A stretch of DNA of 64,000 nucleotides from Pseudofrankia inefficax (GCF_000166135.1 NC_014666.1:8570601-8634600), one strand, 5' to 3'. Counted from the stretch's first letter, positions 1 to 8,990 are shown. The notes: generated by a model not told the origin, from the letters alone. A program made the numbers and translations.

Positions 1-1
1 A

Positions 2-1246
2 CTGCTCGTCTCGGGTGCCCGCGGCCCGCGCCGCACCGCGGCGATGGGCTCGCTGGCGGTCGTCGTCGCCGTGCTGTCCGGGCTGTGGGACCACCGGTTC
101 CTGAACTCCCAGCATCTGGCGGCGATTGGGCTGGTCGCGGCGCAGTCGGCGGTGGCGGTCTGGATCGCGATCCACCGGTCCCGCCGCGAGTCGGAGCTGC
201 GCCACCGGGAGACCGAGCTCGTCCGGGTGCGCGCGGTCGCCGACGTCGCCCAGCGGGCGCTGCTGCCGGAGGTGCCGACGACGATCGACGGTGCCTGCTT
301 CGCCGCCCGCTACCTGTCGGCCGCCGAGGAGGCCACGGTCGGCGGGGACCTCTACGAGGTCGTCGCCACCCGGCACACGATCCGGGTCATCATCGGCGAC
401 GTTCGCGGCAAGGGCCTGCCCGCCGTCAGGCTCGCCTCCGTCGTCCTCGGCGCGTTCCGCGAGGCCGCGGTGACCTGGCTGGAGCCGGAGCAGGTGGCGG
501 CGGCCTGCGCCGGGGCCGTGAACCGGGAGGCGGGCCCGGAGGACTTCGTCACCGCGCTGCTGGTGGACATCCACCCCGACGGCCGGCTCAGCCTCTGCTC
601 GGCCGGTCATCACCCGCCCATGCTGCTGGTCCGGCCGTCCACGAAACCCGCGGACCCGGCCGACGACGACGCCGGCTCCGCCGTCGAACCGGCCGCCGGT
701 CCCGGTCAGGTGCTGCTGAAGTCGCCGAGCCCGCCGCTGGGGCTCGCCGAGCGGTTCACCCCGTCGTCGGCCCGCTGGAGCATCGGCGACCGCCTGCTGC
801 TGTTCACCGACGGGCTGATCGAGGCGCGGTCGCCGGACGGGGTGTTCTTCCCGCTGGAGGACCATCTCGACCTGCTGCTCGAGGGCACTCCCGAGCAGGC
901 GCTCGACCGGCTGACCGAACGGGTCACCGAGCACGCCGGCGGGCACCTGCGTGACGACCTCGCCATGCTGCTCATCGAGCGCCGGCCGCTCGACACCGAG
1001 CCCGAGCCGACGGTCCCGCGCCAGCCGTCCGCGAGCCACGACGCCCAGCCGCGGCCGGTCCGCGTCGAGGAGCCGGCGCCCGACGCCGACCCCTACGACC
1101 TCGAGCCGGACGACGAGCCGGACGACGCCGAGCCGGAGCTGGATCAGCCCGTGGCCGGGCCCGGCGAGGTACCCGCGGTCCGGGTGGCCGGGGCGGCGGG
1201 CTCCGGCTGGCGCCGGCTACGGGTCGGCCGGGCTCACCGGGACTGA
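2..1246 (+). CDS. SpoIIE/PP2C-type serine phosphatase, 5' end outside window
   Basis: Metal-dependent protein phosphatase of the SpoIIE (PPM) family, which dephosphorylates anti-sigma-antagonist-type targets. The frame is open to the window start, so the true start, and probably more N-terminal membrane segments, lie upstream; an ATG at 44 is only an internal candidate. From that Met there is a hydrophobic stretch at about residues 1-45, a short helix rich in R and E, then the phosphatase core: ALLPEVP near 70, GGDLYEV near 100, the metal-site motif DVRGKG near 120, AGHHPPM near 190, LLFTDGLIEAR near 255 and DDLAML near 305. The last 90 residues are acidic and proline-rich without a recognised domain. 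The family call is firm; the target is unknown. Confidence 0.9.
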   Translation: MLVSGARGPRRTAAMGSLAVVVAVLSGLWDHRFLNSQHLAAIGLVAAQSAVAVWIAIHRSRRESELRHRETELVRVRAVADVAQRALLPEVPTTIDGACFAARYLSAAEEATVGGDLYEVVATRHTIRVIIGDVRGKGLPAVRLASVVLGAFREAAVTWLEPEQVAAACAGAVNREAGPEDFVTALLVDIHPDGRLSLCSAGHHPPMLLVRPSTKPADPADDDAGSAVEPAAGPGQVLLKSPSPPLGLAERFTPSSARWSIGDRLLLFTDGLIEARSPDGVFFPLEDHLDLLLEGTPEQALDRLTERVTEHAGGHLRDDLAMLLIERRPLDTEPEPTVPRQPSASHDAQPRPVRVEEPAPDADPYDLEPDDEPDDAEPELDQPVAGPGEVPAVRVAGAAGSGWRRLRVGRAHRD

Positions 1247-1467
1247 CCACGGCGAGCGCCACGACCGCCAGGCCGCACATCGCACGAGCACGAAACTCCC
1301 CGATCCCTCACCGGGGTACGAACCAGGCCACACCGGCGCGGTGGGCCGGCACCGGTCCGACTACGCTCGACGGCTAAAGATCCGTCGTCGCACCGGGCCG
1401 CGCCGGTCGACCGTCAGCCAGGCGACCGCGCCCAGCACGTGGGTCCGCCTGACCGGGAGGGCCGAAG

Positions 1468-3105
1468 ATGCGCAGGCACGCTCGGCTGACGGCCCTGCTG
1501 ACGGGCCTGCTGGTCGCCACCGCGGGGCTCGCCGGCTGCACGTCCGGGGCGGACAGGTCTCCGCGCGGCCAGCCCGCGGCCGTGACCTCACCGGCCGGCT
1601 ACACCGCGAACCCGGATGCGCCGCCGCCGGTGGTCGCCACGGCCGACGGCCGCATCAGCGGGCAGCGCACCGGAAAGATGGACCGCTATCACGGCATCCC
1701 GTTCGCCGCGCCGCCGGTCGGGACGCTGCGCTGGACCGCGCCGCGACAGCCGACGCCGTGGTCGGGCGTCCGGAACGGCGCCGTCGGCGGACCACCGTGC
1801 AAGCAGGACGGCGCCTTCGCCGCGATCTCCAGCGAGGACTGTCTCTACCTCTCGGTGGGCCGGCCGGCGGGGGCGCCGCTGACCGGTCGGCTGCCGGTGA
1901 TCCTCTGGATCCACGGCGGCGCGTTCGTCGGCGGCACCGGGGAGACCTTCGATCCGTCGGCGCTGGTGACCGGCGGCCCGGCGATCGTCGTGACGACGAA
2001 CTACCGGCTCGGGCCGCTTGGGTACCTGGTCCTGCCGTCGTTGGGCGCGGGCGACGCCGGGAACTTCGCCACCGAGGACCTCATCGCGGCGCTGCGCTGG
2101 GTGCGCACCAACGCGGCCGCGTTCGGCGGCGACCCGACCAATGTCACGATCATGGGCGAGTCGGCCGGCTCGGTGAATGTCTGCGCGCTGCTGGCGGCGC
2201 CCGCGGCGACCGGGCTGTTCCAACGGGCGATCATGGAAAGCGGCCCGTGCAGCTGGGAGCTGCCGACCATGGCCCAGGCCGCCCAGACCGGGCTCGCCCT
2301 CGCGGCCAAGCTCGGCTGCCCGGACCCGGTGACCGCGGCGGCCTGCATGCGGACCCGCTCGGCGGACCAGTTGGTGACCGCCGCGGCCGACGACACCGAG
2401 ATCTTCAGCGCGTTCGCGTTCGCGCCGACGACGGGCGGGGCGACGCTGCCGCTGACCCCGTCCCAGGCGCTCTGGGACGGCCGGCTGGCGCGGGTACCGC
2501 TGCTGATGGGCACCATCACCGACGAGGGCCGGCCGTTCACGAACCACTGGGCCGCCGAGGGCCCGATCACCGACTGGGGCGTGGACACCCTGATCCGCAC
2601 CCATTTCCCGGACCGGGCCGACCGGGTGCTGGCCGCCTATCCCGCCGGCCAGGCCCCGCCGCGGGAACGTCTGGCGCGGATCATCACCGACGACATGTTC
2701 ACCTGTCAGACGACCACGTTCGCGCAGCTGGCCACCGGAATCGCCCAGCAGCCGGTCTATCTCTACGAGTTCGACGTTCCCGACGCGCCGGCCAGCTCGC
2801 CCGAGTTCGGCACCGGCGCCACCCATGGCTGGGATCTCGACTATCTGTTCCCCTCGGCGGTGTCGTCCCAGCTGACCACCGCCGGACGGATCGCGCTGTC
2901 CAAGGCGATGGTGGGTTACTGGACCCGGTTCGCAGCCACCGGCGATCCGGGCGGCGGCGCGGCGGCCGCCGGATCGCCGCCGGCCTGGCCCCGGTTCGAC
3001 GTCCGCACCGTCCGCGGCGGCGTAGACCGGATGCTGCTGACCCCGGCCAAGGTCGCGGCGGTGGCCGGCACCTGGTCGGCCCACCACTGCGATGTCTGGA
3101 GCTAG
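1468..3105 (+). CDS. Type-B carboxylesterase, predicted lipoprotein
   Basis: Alpha/beta-hydrolase of the carboxylesterase type B family, expected to cleave carboxylic esters outside the membrane. Residues 1-25 form a signal peptide ending in a lipobox-like LAGC, so the protein is probably lipid-anchored. The nucleophile elbow GESAGS puts the catalytic Ser near residue 232; the oxyanion motif HGGAF precedes it and the catalytic His fits GATHGWD near residue 453. The length of 545 aa is usual for the family. The ATG follows a GGGAGGG Shine-Dalgarno run. The next gene begins 2 bp after the stop, so the two are probably cotranscribed. Substrate cannot be inferred. Confidence 0.92.
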   Translation: MRRHARLTALLTGLLVATAGLAGCTSGADRSPRGQPAAVTSPAGYTANPDAPPPVVATADGRISGQRTGKMDRYHGIPFAAPPVGTLRWTAPRQPTPWSGVRNGAVGGPPCKQDGAFAAISSEDCLYLSVGRPAGAPLTGRLPVILWIHGGAFVGGTGETFDPSALVTGGPAIVVTTNYRLGPLGYLVLPSLGAGDAGNFATEDLIAALRWVRTNAAAFGGDPTNVTIMGESAGSVNVCALLAAPAATGLFQRAIMESGPCSWELPTMAQAAQTGLALAAKLGCPDPVTAAACMRTRSADQLVTAAADDTEIFSAFAFAPTTGGATLPLTPSQALWDGRLARVPLLMGTITDEGRPFTNHWAAEGPITDWGVDTLIRTHFPDRADRVLAAYPAGQAPPRERLARIITDDMFTCQTTTFAQLATGIAQQPVYLYEFDVPDAPASSPEFGTGATHGWDLDYLFPSAVSSQLTTAGRIALSKAMVGYWTRFAATGDPGGGAAAAGSPPAWPRFDVRTVRGGVDRMLLTPAKVAAVAGTWSAHHCDVWS

Positions 3106-3107
3106 GC

Positions 3108-3884
3108 ATGGTCGGCGGCACGGCGGTGGGGGCGAGCGGGTTCCGGCCCAGCACCTCGGCCTTCCAGTTCACGAACGACTTCCCGCACCAGCCGGTCCTC
3201 ACGGTGCGGATACCGGGCCTCGGCAAGGGCATCCCGATCGGCGACGCGAGCCGCGGGCTGTGCGGGGGCATGATCTTCGCGGTTCGTGACCTGTTCGAGG
3301 CGCGCCGCGAGCCCCCGCCCGACACCGTGCCGCCCGGACCGGGCTCTCCCCTCTACCGATACATCGTCCGGCGGCTGTTCGACAGCTGGGACCTGCCGCG
3401 CGGCGCGCTGCGCTACTACCGGCTCCAGGCGACCAGGGACGCAGACGTGACCTGGGCGCTCGGCCGCCGCTCCGGGCTCGGCCGGATCACGGTCGTCGAC
3501 GAGTGGCCGCGGGTCCGCACCGATCTCGACTCCGGCCGGCTGCCGGCCCTCGGCATCATCACGGTGCACTCCGCCGACCCGCTGAAGCTCGGCCTGAACC
3601 ACCAGGTCCTCGCCTACGGCTACGACCTGGTCGGCACGACAGTCACGCTGCGTGTCTACGACCCGAACACCCCGCTCGACGGCGCCGACTACGTCTTCCT
3701 CTCCTTCGACGTCGCGAACCCGGCCGGACCGGTGCCCATCACCCACAATCTCCGCGTGGGGGGCCGGCCGGTCCGCGGCTTCTTCCACTCCACGTACCGC
3801 TGGGCCGACCCGGCGTCGATACCGGCAGCCCCGGATGCCCCAGACACACCGCCGGATGACCCGGCGACGCCAGCCAACCCCTGA
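3108..3884 (+). CDS. Hypothetical protein, papain-like/C39-like Cys-His-Asp arrangement
   Basis: A 258-aa protein without signal peptide. I do not recognise a named family with certainty. The order RGLCGGM (Cys52), then NHQVLAYGYD (His165), then VYDPN (Asp185) is the spacing pattern of papain-fold C39-like cysteine peptidases, in which a Cys is followed by a His in a strand and an Asp/Asn in the next strand. The C-terminus is a proline- and aspartate-rich tail. The ATG at 3108 lies 2 bp after the esterase stop, which argues for a shared transcript and fixes the start despite a longer open frame upstream. Peptidase activity is inference; it could equally be a non-catalytic relative. Confidence 0.6.
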   Translation: MVGGTAVGASGFRPSTSAFQFTNDFPHQPVLTVRIPGLGKGIPIGDASRGLCGGMIFAVRDLFEARREPPPDTVPPGPGSPLYRYIVRRLFDSWDLPRGALRYYRLQATRDADVTWALGRRSGLGRITVVDEWPRVRTDLDSGRLPALGIITVHSADPLKLGLNHQVLAYGYDLVGTTVTLRVYDPNTPLDGADYVFLSFDVANPAGPVPITHNLRVGGRPVRGFFHSTYRWADPASIPAAPDAPDTPPDDPATPANP

Positions 3885-3917
3885 CCCACCGGACGGGCGC
3901 CGGCTTCCGCATTCCCG

Positions 3918-3946
3918 TTGTTTTTGCGTTCCGATGTCCGTAATCT
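3918..3946 (+). promoter_or_regulatory. Candidate promoter of the HTH-Mop gene
   Basis: TTGTTT (3918-3923), a 17-bp spacer, then TAATCT (3941-3946, fits TANNNT). It lies in a locally AT-richer patch about 50 bp before the start codon. Judged by eye only. Confidence 0.3.
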
Positions 3947-3997
3947 CGGGACGGTTCTGGCGATGTTTCCGTAAGTGCGGGGGGGTACTGTTCCGCC

Positions 3998-4414
3998 ATG
4001 CCGAGTTTCCGGATCAGCGAGGCAGCGGGACTGCTCGGGGTCAGCGACGACACCGTCCGCCGTTGGGCGGACATCGGCAGGCTGCCAACGGTCCGTGATG
4101 AGTCGGGCCGTCAGGCGATCGAGGGGTCCGTACTGGCACAGTTCGCCACCGAGCTCGCCGAGGGCGCCGAATCCCCAGCCGGCCGAGCGGTCATCGTCGG
4201 CGAGTCGGCCCGCAACCGCTTCCCCGGGATCGTGACGCGGGTCCAGCGAGACGGCGTGATGGCGCAGGTGGAGATCCAGGCCGGGCCGCACCGGATCGTC
4301 TCGCTGATGAGCCGGGAGGCCGCCGACGAGCTCGGCCTGGAGCCAGGGGTACTGGCGGTCGGCGCGGTCAAGGCGACGAACGTCGTGGTCGAGGTCCCCC
4401 AGCAGCATCGCTGA
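3998..4414 (+). CDS. HTH-Mop (molybdenum-pterin-binding) protein
   Basis: A 138-aa protein with two parts. Residues 4-35 are a MerR/excisionase-type helix-turn-helix (SEAAGLLGVSDDTVRRW). Residues 65-135 are a Mop/TOBE domain of the kind that binds molybdate or molybdopterin; it starts at SARNRFPGIVTRV and ends with the repeat-like AVGAVKATNVVVEV. It stands just upstream of modABC on the same strand. By analogy with ModE-type proteins it may sense molybdate and act on modA, or it may store or traffic the anion; the HTH makes a DNA-binding role plausible. The family assignment is strong, the regulatory role is inferred. Confidence 0.85.
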   Translation: MPSFRISEAAGLLGVSDDTVRRWADIGRLPTVRDESGRQAIEGSVLAQFATELAEGAESPAGRAVIVGESARNRFPGIVTRVQRDGVMAQVEIQAGPHRIVSLMSREAADELGLEPGVLAVGAVKATNVVVEVPQQHR

Positions 4415-4438
4415 ACGCCCTGCCGCCTCAACCCAACC

Positions 4439-4474
4439 GTCGCATCGACCCACGCTGTCGCATCGACCCACGCC
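4439..4474 (+). repeat. Two tandem 18-bp repeats upstream of modA
   Basis: Unit GTCGCATCGACCCACGCY occurs at 4439-4456 and 4457-4474, identical except for the last base. It lies 50 bp before the modA start and 24 bp after the HTH-Mop stop. It could be an operator for that regulator or a simple duplication. Confidence 0.6.
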
Positions 4475-4523
4475 GTCCCACCCGCTGTTTCGAGTCGTCC
4501 CACCTCGCTGCTGGAGGATCCTC

Positions 4524-5330
4524 ATGCGCATACCCCGCCCCGCGGCGGCAGCCGTCGCCGGTGTGGTCACCGTCGTCGTGCTCGCCGGCTGTGGTTCCAG
4601 CTCCGGCGGTTCCACCGGTGCCGCCGGCACCCCGAGTGCGTCGAGCACCCCGGCGCTGTCCGGGACGATCACGGTGCTCGCGGCGTCCTCGCTGACCGGG
4701 ACCTTCACCGATCTGGGCAAGAGCTTCGAGGCCGCGCACCCCGGCGTGACCGTGAAGTTCAGCTTCGGCGCCAGCTCCACCCTCGCCACGCAGATCAACT
4801 CGGGCGCCCCCGCGGACGTGTTCGCCTCCGCGAGCACCAAGAACATGACCCAGGTGACCGACCAGCACAACGCCGCCAACCCGACCACGTTCGCGACGAA
4901 CGAGGCGGAGATCGCGGTCCCGCCGTCGAACCCGCAGCACATCACCACCATCGAGGACCTGGCGAAGCCGGGCGTCAAGGTCGCGCTCTGCCAGGCCGCG
5001 GTGCCCTGCGGCGTCGTCGCCCACAGTGCTTTCGACAAGGCCAAGATCACGGTTAAGCCGGTCACCGAGGGTCCGGACGTGAAGAGCGTGCTCACCACGG
5101 TCGAGCTCGGTGAGGTCGATGCCGGCGTGGTGTACAAGACCGATGTGCTGGCCGCCGGCAGCAAGGTCCTTGGCGTCGAGATCCCAGAGAACGAGAACGC
5201 CTCCACCGCCTACCCGATCGCCACCCTCACCGCGTCGAAGAACAAGGCCGTGGCCGACGCCTTCGTCGCCTACGTGCTGTCCTCGACCGGCCGCACGGTC
5301 CTGACCAAGGCTGGCTTCGCCCAGCCATGA
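4524..5330 (+). CDS. modA: Molybdate ABC transporter substrate-binding lipoprotein
   Basis: Periplasmic-type binding protein that captures molybdate (or tungstate) for the ModBC importer. The signal peptide ends in the lipobox VLAGC near residue 21, followed by a Ser/Gly-rich linker. The mature part begins with ITVLAASSLTGTF, the typical ModA anion-binding Ser motif, followed by FSFGASSTLATQI and GAPADVFASAS, which supply further oxyanion ligands. The length of 268 aa is normal. The ATG is preceded by CTGGAGGATCCTC, a clear ribosome site. The stop overlaps the modB start by 4 bp (ATGA), indicating coupling. Confidence 0.96.
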   Translation: MRIPRPAAAAVAGVVTVVVLAGCGSSSGGSTGAAGTPSASSTPALSGTITVLAASSLTGTFTDLGKSFEAAHPGVTVKFSFGASSTLATQINSGAPADVFASASTKNMTQVTDQHNAANPTTFATNEAEIAVPPSNPQHITTIEDLAKPGVKVALCQAAVPCGVVAHSAFDKAKITVKPVTEGPDVKSVLTTVELGEVDAGVVYKTDVLAAGSKVLGVEIPENENASTAYPIATLTASKNKAVADAFVAYVLSSTGRTVLTKAGFAQP

Positions 5331-6211
5331 CCGCCCCGCCCGTGACCGACCCCGCCCAGCCCCTCGCCTCCAGCGGCGGGCACGGGCGCGGTCGGCCACG
5401 GCGCGCCGGCCAGGGACGCGCACCCTGGCCGCTGGCCCTGCCGGCCGGCCTGGCCGTCGCCTTCCTGGTCCTCCCGCTCGTCGGGCTGCTGGTCCGCGCG
5501 CCGTGGCGGCGGCTGCCGAGCCTGCTCGGGCAGGCGGAGGTCCGCCAGGCCCTGGTCCTGTCGTTGGAGACCGCGACCCTGGCGACCGGCATCTCGATCC
5601 TGGTCGGGGTGCCGCTGGCCTGGGTGCTGGCGCGGACCAGGCTGCCGGGCCGGTCCCTGCTCCAGGCGCTGGTCACGCTGCCGCTGGTGCTGCCCCCGGT
5701 CGTCGGCGGCGTCGCGTTGCTGCTCGCCTTCGGCCGCAACGGCGTCCTCGGCCGTTACCTCGACAGCGTCTTCGGGATCACCCTGCCGTTCACGACCACC
5801 GGCGTGGTGGTCGCCGAAACGTTCGTCGCCATGCCGTTCCTGGTCGTGTCCGTCGAGGGCGCGCTGGCCGCGGCCGACCGACGCTTCGAGGACGCCGCCG
5901 CCACCCTCGGCGCCAACCGCTGGCTGACCTTCCGGCGGGTCACCCTCCCGATGATCGCCCCATCGGTCGGCGCGGGCGCCGTCCTGTGCTGGGCCCGCGC
6001 GCTCGGCGAGTTCGGCGCCACCATCACCTTCGCCGGCAACTTCCCGGGCACCACCCAGACGATGCCGCTGGCCGTCTACCTGGCGCTGGAGAACGACCCG
6101 GACGCCGCGATCGCGCTGTCCCTGCTGCTGCTCGTGGTCTGTGTGACCGTGCTGGTCATCCTGCGGCGCCGTTGGCTGTCCGGCGCCCGGGGCGTGGTCG
6201 CCGCCGCATGA
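5327..6211 (+). CDS. modB: Molybdate ABC transporter permease
   Basis: Inner-membrane permease of the molybdate importer, 294 aa. A Pro/Gly/Arg-rich N-terminal tail of about 35 residues precedes the hydrophobic segments. Several membrane helices follow, with a MetI-type coupling (EAA) loop around residues 185-205: EDAAATLGANRWLTFRRVTLP. The Leu/Pro motif LPLVLPPVVGGVALLLAFG is characteristic of ModB. It overlaps modA upstream and modC downstream by 4 bp each, so the three proteins are translationally coupled. Confidence 0.95.
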   Translation: MTAPPVTDPAQPLASSGGHGRGRPRRAGQGRAPWPLALPAGLAVAFLVLPLVGLLVRAPWRRLPSLLGQAEVRQALVLSLETATLATGISILVGVPLAWVLARTRLPGRSLLQALVTLPLVLPPVVGGVALLLAFGRNGVLGRYLDSVFGITLPFTTTGVVVAETFVAMPFLVVSVEGALAAADRRFEDAAATLGANRWLTFRRVTLPMIAPSVGAGAVLCWARALGEFGATITFAGNFPGTTQTMPLAVYLALENDPDAAIALSLLLLVVCVTVLVILRRRWLSGARGVVAAA

Positions 6212-7356
6212 CCACCCCGGACCAGACCGCCGTGGTCGCCGAGCCCACGCCCGCGACCGGCCCTGTCCCACCGGCCGGGCTGGTCGCGGACATCGTCGTC
6301 GACGTCGGCGCCTTCACGGTCCAGGTGTCACTCACGGTGACCCCCGGCGAGGTCACCTGCGTGCTCGGGCCGAACGGCGCAGGCAAGACCACCCTGCTGC
6401 GTGCCCTGGCCGGGCTCGCCCCGATCACCTCCGGGCGCATCGTCCTGGACGGCGACGTCCTCGACGACCCGGCCGCGGGCGTGTTCAGGCCCGCGCACCA
6501 CCGGCCGGTCGGCGTCGTCTTTCAGGACTACCTGCTGTTTCCCCACCTGTCCGCCCGCGACAACGTCGCCTTCGGCCTACGGGCCCGCGAGCGCACCGGC
6601 CGGCGGCGGGCCCGCCAGCTCGCGGACGGCTGGCTGGACCGGTTCGGCCTCGCCGACCATGCCGACCGGCGGCCCGGCCAGCTGTCCGGCGGCCAGGCGC
6701 AACGCGTCGCCCTCGCCCGCGCGCTGGCGCCAGCGCCCCGGCTCCTGCTGCTCGACGAGCCGCTGGCCGCCCTCGACGTCGCCACCCGCTCCGACGTCCG
6801 GGCCCACCTCGCCCGCACGCTCGCCGCCTCGCCGACGCCGGTGCTGCTCGTCACCCATGACCCACTCGACGCGATGATCCTCGCCGACCGGATCGTCATC
6901 CTCGAGGCCGGCCGCATCGTCCAGGAGGGCCCGGCCGCCGAGGTCGCCCGCCGCCCACGCACGCGCTATGTGGCCCGCCTCGTCGGCCTCAACCTCTACG
7001 CGGGGACCGCGAACGGCGACCTGGTCACCCTCGACGGCGGCGGCCAGCTCCACATTCCCGCCGACAGCCCGCCGCCGGGGCCGGGCACCGCCGTTCTCGT
7101 CGCGATCCGCCCGACCGCGGTCGCCCTCTACCCGGACCAGCCGCCGCAGGGCAGCCCGCGCAACGTGCTGGCCGGCCCGGTCGAGACCCTCGAGCCGTTC
7201 GGTGACCGGGTTCGCGTCAGCATCGCCTCCGAACCACCGATCCATGCCGACATCACGGCCGCCGCGCTCGCCGATCTCCGGCTCGCCCCGGGCACGCCGG
7301 TCTGGGCCACGATCAAAGCGACCGACCTCACCGTCTATCCGGCCCAGGACGCCTGA
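6208..7356 (+). CDS. modC: Molybdate ABC transporter ATP-binding protein
   Basis: ATPase of the molybdate importer, 382 aa. Walker A is GPNGAGKTT near residue 55, the Q-loop is VVFQDYLLFPHLS, the signature is LSGGQAQRVALARAL and Walker B is LLLLDEPLAALD, then the H-loop LLVTHDP. The C-terminal 120 residues form a TOBE/Mop-like regulatory domain, as in ModC/CysA-type ATPases. The start is the ATG inside the ATGA overlap with modB; a longer open frame upstream is only the shadow of modB. The N-terminal 35 residues are an atypical Ala/Pro/Thr-rich extension. Confidence 0.95.
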   Translation: MTTPDQTAVVAEPTPATGPVPPAGLVADIVVDVGAFTVQVSLTVTPGEVTCVLGPNGAGKTTLLRALAGLAPITSGRIVLDGDVLDDPAAGVFRPAHHRPVGVVFQDYLLFPHLSARDNVAFGLRARERTGRRRARQLADGWLDRFGLADHADRRPGQLSGGQAQRVALARALAPAPRLLLLDEPLAALDVATRSDVRAHLARTLAASPTPVLLVTHDPLDAMILADRIVILEAGRIVQEGPAAEVARRPRTRYVARLVGLNLYAGTANGDLVTLDGGGQLHIPADSPPPGPGTAVLVAIRPTAVALYPDQPPQGSPRNVLAGPVETLEPFGDRVRVSIASEPPIHADITAAALADLRLAPGTPVWATIKATDLTVYPAQDA

Positions 7357-7390
7357 CGAGGCAGCGGCCCGGGCGGCCGATTCCGGGACG

Positions 7391-7972
7391 TCACCCCTGG
7401 TCGATCTCTTCGATCAGACGGGTGATGTAGGCATTCACGGACTCAAAGTCGTAGGCGACACCGAGGTCGGCGTCGATCGTCATGATCTGGGTTATCCCGA
7501 TCATTGCGAGCTGGGCGAACAACGGCGGGCACCGTTCCGGCGGGACGCCGCGGTCGGTGAGGGCCACCGTGAAGGCGTCGAGCTGGAGCTGGCGATAGCG
7601 CTGGTAGTACTCGACGAGCGCGGACCGGATCACCTTGCGGTGGTTGGCCAGCGCCATGAACTCGAGGCTGAACCTCGTGGTCGTGAGACCGGTCTCGCGC
7701 AGATCCCACAGCTGCCGCAATGTCGGGCGGGAACTCATGACCTCACGGAGCACCGCCAGGCCGAGGTCGGCCCGCCGCTGGAATACCTGTAGGAAAAGGT
7801 CGTCCATGGTGTGGAAGTAGTAATGCACCAGCTGGGGTGTCAGGCCGGCTCGGGCGCCTACCCGGCGTGAGGTGACGGCGGCGTAGCCTTCCTCCAGCAG
7901 CAGCCACTCGGCGGCGTCGAGCAGTTGCTCGCGCCTCCCCGGCTCCGCCGCCGTCCGATGTTGGCTGACCAT
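7391..7972 (-). CDS. TetR-family transcriptional regulator
   Basis: A 193-aa repressor-type protein. The N-terminal HTH covers about residues 14-60: RREQLLDAAEWLLLEEGY, then VTSRRVGARAGLTPQLVHYYF, the usual TetR recognition-helix sequence. The remaining residues are an all-helical ligand and dimer domain without assignable ligand. The ATG at 7972 is preceded by GAAGGACAG, a good ribosome site, and is preferred over a longer frame reaching 8338. It lies 277 bp downstream of the SDR/P450 pair on the same strand and converges with modC. It plausibly represses the P450-SDR cassette through the 10346-10363 palindrome. Confidence 0.88.
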   Translation of the reverse strand: MVSQHRTAAEPGRREQLLDAAEWLLLEEGYAAVTSRRVGARAGLTPQLVHYYFHTMDDLFLQVFQRRADLGLAVLREVMSSRPTLRQLWDLRETGLTTTRFSLEFMALANHRKVIRSALVEYYQRYRQLQLDAFTVALTDRGVPPERCPPLFAQLAMIGITQIMTIDADLGVAYDFESVNAYITRLIEEIDQG

Positions 7973-8249
7973 CTGTCCTTCATATCGCAGCGCGGCTGTT
8001 CGCACACCGGACCTGCGAGCGGCGTCCCACCCGCGGCCGTCCCACGCCCACTTCGCGGCCGGAAAACGACGCGGAGCACGCGGAGGCCCGCCGTCGAGAG
8101 GCCTCACTGTCACGGCACGTGATTGGTGCGGCGCGAGGGCCGCCGGAGAGCGGGCGGCCGGGCCGGCACGCGGCGGGCGACCCGCCACGGCCCGTCCGGC
8201 CGCCCGAGGCGGCCCTGGTTCTCGCCGCCGACACCGCCCGGTGGGCTGG

Positions 8250-8990
8250 TCAGATATACATGCCGCCGTTGACGCCGATGACCTGACCCGTGACGTAGCT
8301 CCCGCCATCGGAGCACAGGTAGGAACAGGCGGCGGCAATGTCGGCGGCCGTGCCGGCCCGGCCGAGTGGCACCATGGAAGCGATCAGGTCGACCCCCGGA
8401 ATGTCCCCGTTGGCCTCGCCCTGACGCGCCATCGGTGTGTCGACCAGGGTCGGCGGAATGGTGTTGACGGTGATGCCGTGCGGGGCGAGCTCCCGTGCCA
8501 GCGACTTGGTCAGCGCGATGACGCCGCCTTTCGAGGCCGTGTAGTGCGCCATGTTTCCCGCGCCGGACTGCGCGCTGGACGAGGAAATCGTGACGATGCG
8601 GCCCCAGTGACCGGCAATCATGTCCGCCGCGGCGGCCTGGACGCAGGTGAACGTCCCGGTGAGATTGACGGCGAGCACCCTTTCCCAGGTCTCCGGGGTG
8701 ATGTCGAGCAACGGGGTGAACATCTCGATGCCCGCGCTCGTCACCAGAATGCCGACCGGCCCGAGCTCGGCCCGCACGCGGTCGAACGCGGCCTGGACGG
8801 CGGCCCGGTCGGCGACGTCGGTCTCGATGGCCAGGACCTTGCCGGCGGTCGCGAGGTCGGCGGCGGCGGCCTGCGCCGCGGCGCCGTCCCGGTCGAGAAT
8901 GGCGACCTGGTGGCCGTCGGCGAGAAACTGCCGGGCCACACCGAGACCAATCCCCGAGGCACCACCCGTCACCACGGCGACCCTGCTCAT
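8250..8990 (-). CDS. Short-chain dehydrogenase/reductase
   Basis: Classical SDR of 246 aa that oxidises or reduces an alcohol/carbonyl using NAD(P). The cofactor motif TGGASGIG is at residues 8-15. Asp33 after the second strand (ILDRDG) favours NAD over NADP. The active site is Ser near 137 with Tyr150 and Lys154 (YTASK). The PPTLVDTPM segment and the C-terminal VIGVNGGMYI are family-typical. Its start overlaps the P450 stop by 4 bp, so it probably acts on a product or substrate of that P450. Confidence 0.93.
   Translation of the reverse strand: MSRVAVVTGGASGIGLGVARQFLADGHQVAILDRDGAAAQAAAADLATAGKVLAIETDVADRAAVQAAFDRVRAELGPVGILVTSAGIEMFTPLLDITPETWERVLAVNLTGTFTCVQAAAADMIAGHWGRIVTISSSSAQSGAGNMAHYTASKGGVIALTKSLARELAPHGITVNTIPPTLVDTPMARQGEANGDIPGVDLIASMVPLGRAGTAADIAAACSYLCSDGGSYVTGQVIGVNGGMYI

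Noticed and set aside
1588-3087. Long leftward frame opposite the carboxylesterase
   Set aside because: It mirrors the esterase codons and has no recognisable domain; the esterase catalytic motifs settle the strand.
951-3107. A very long open frame running into the 3108 gene
   Set aside because: It overlaps the phosphatase and esterase genes in another phase and reads as Arg/Gly-rich low-complexity protein. Only the part from 3108 on is a gene.
4415-4523. Molybdenum cofactor riboswitch before modA
   Set aside because: The gap is 109 bp, mostly filled by the tandem repeat, and I could not fold the conserved multi-stem structure of that class.
3689-5206. 505-codon leftward frame across the HTH-Mop gene and modA
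   Set aside because: Antisense shadow of modA and its neighbour; the sequence is not domain-like.
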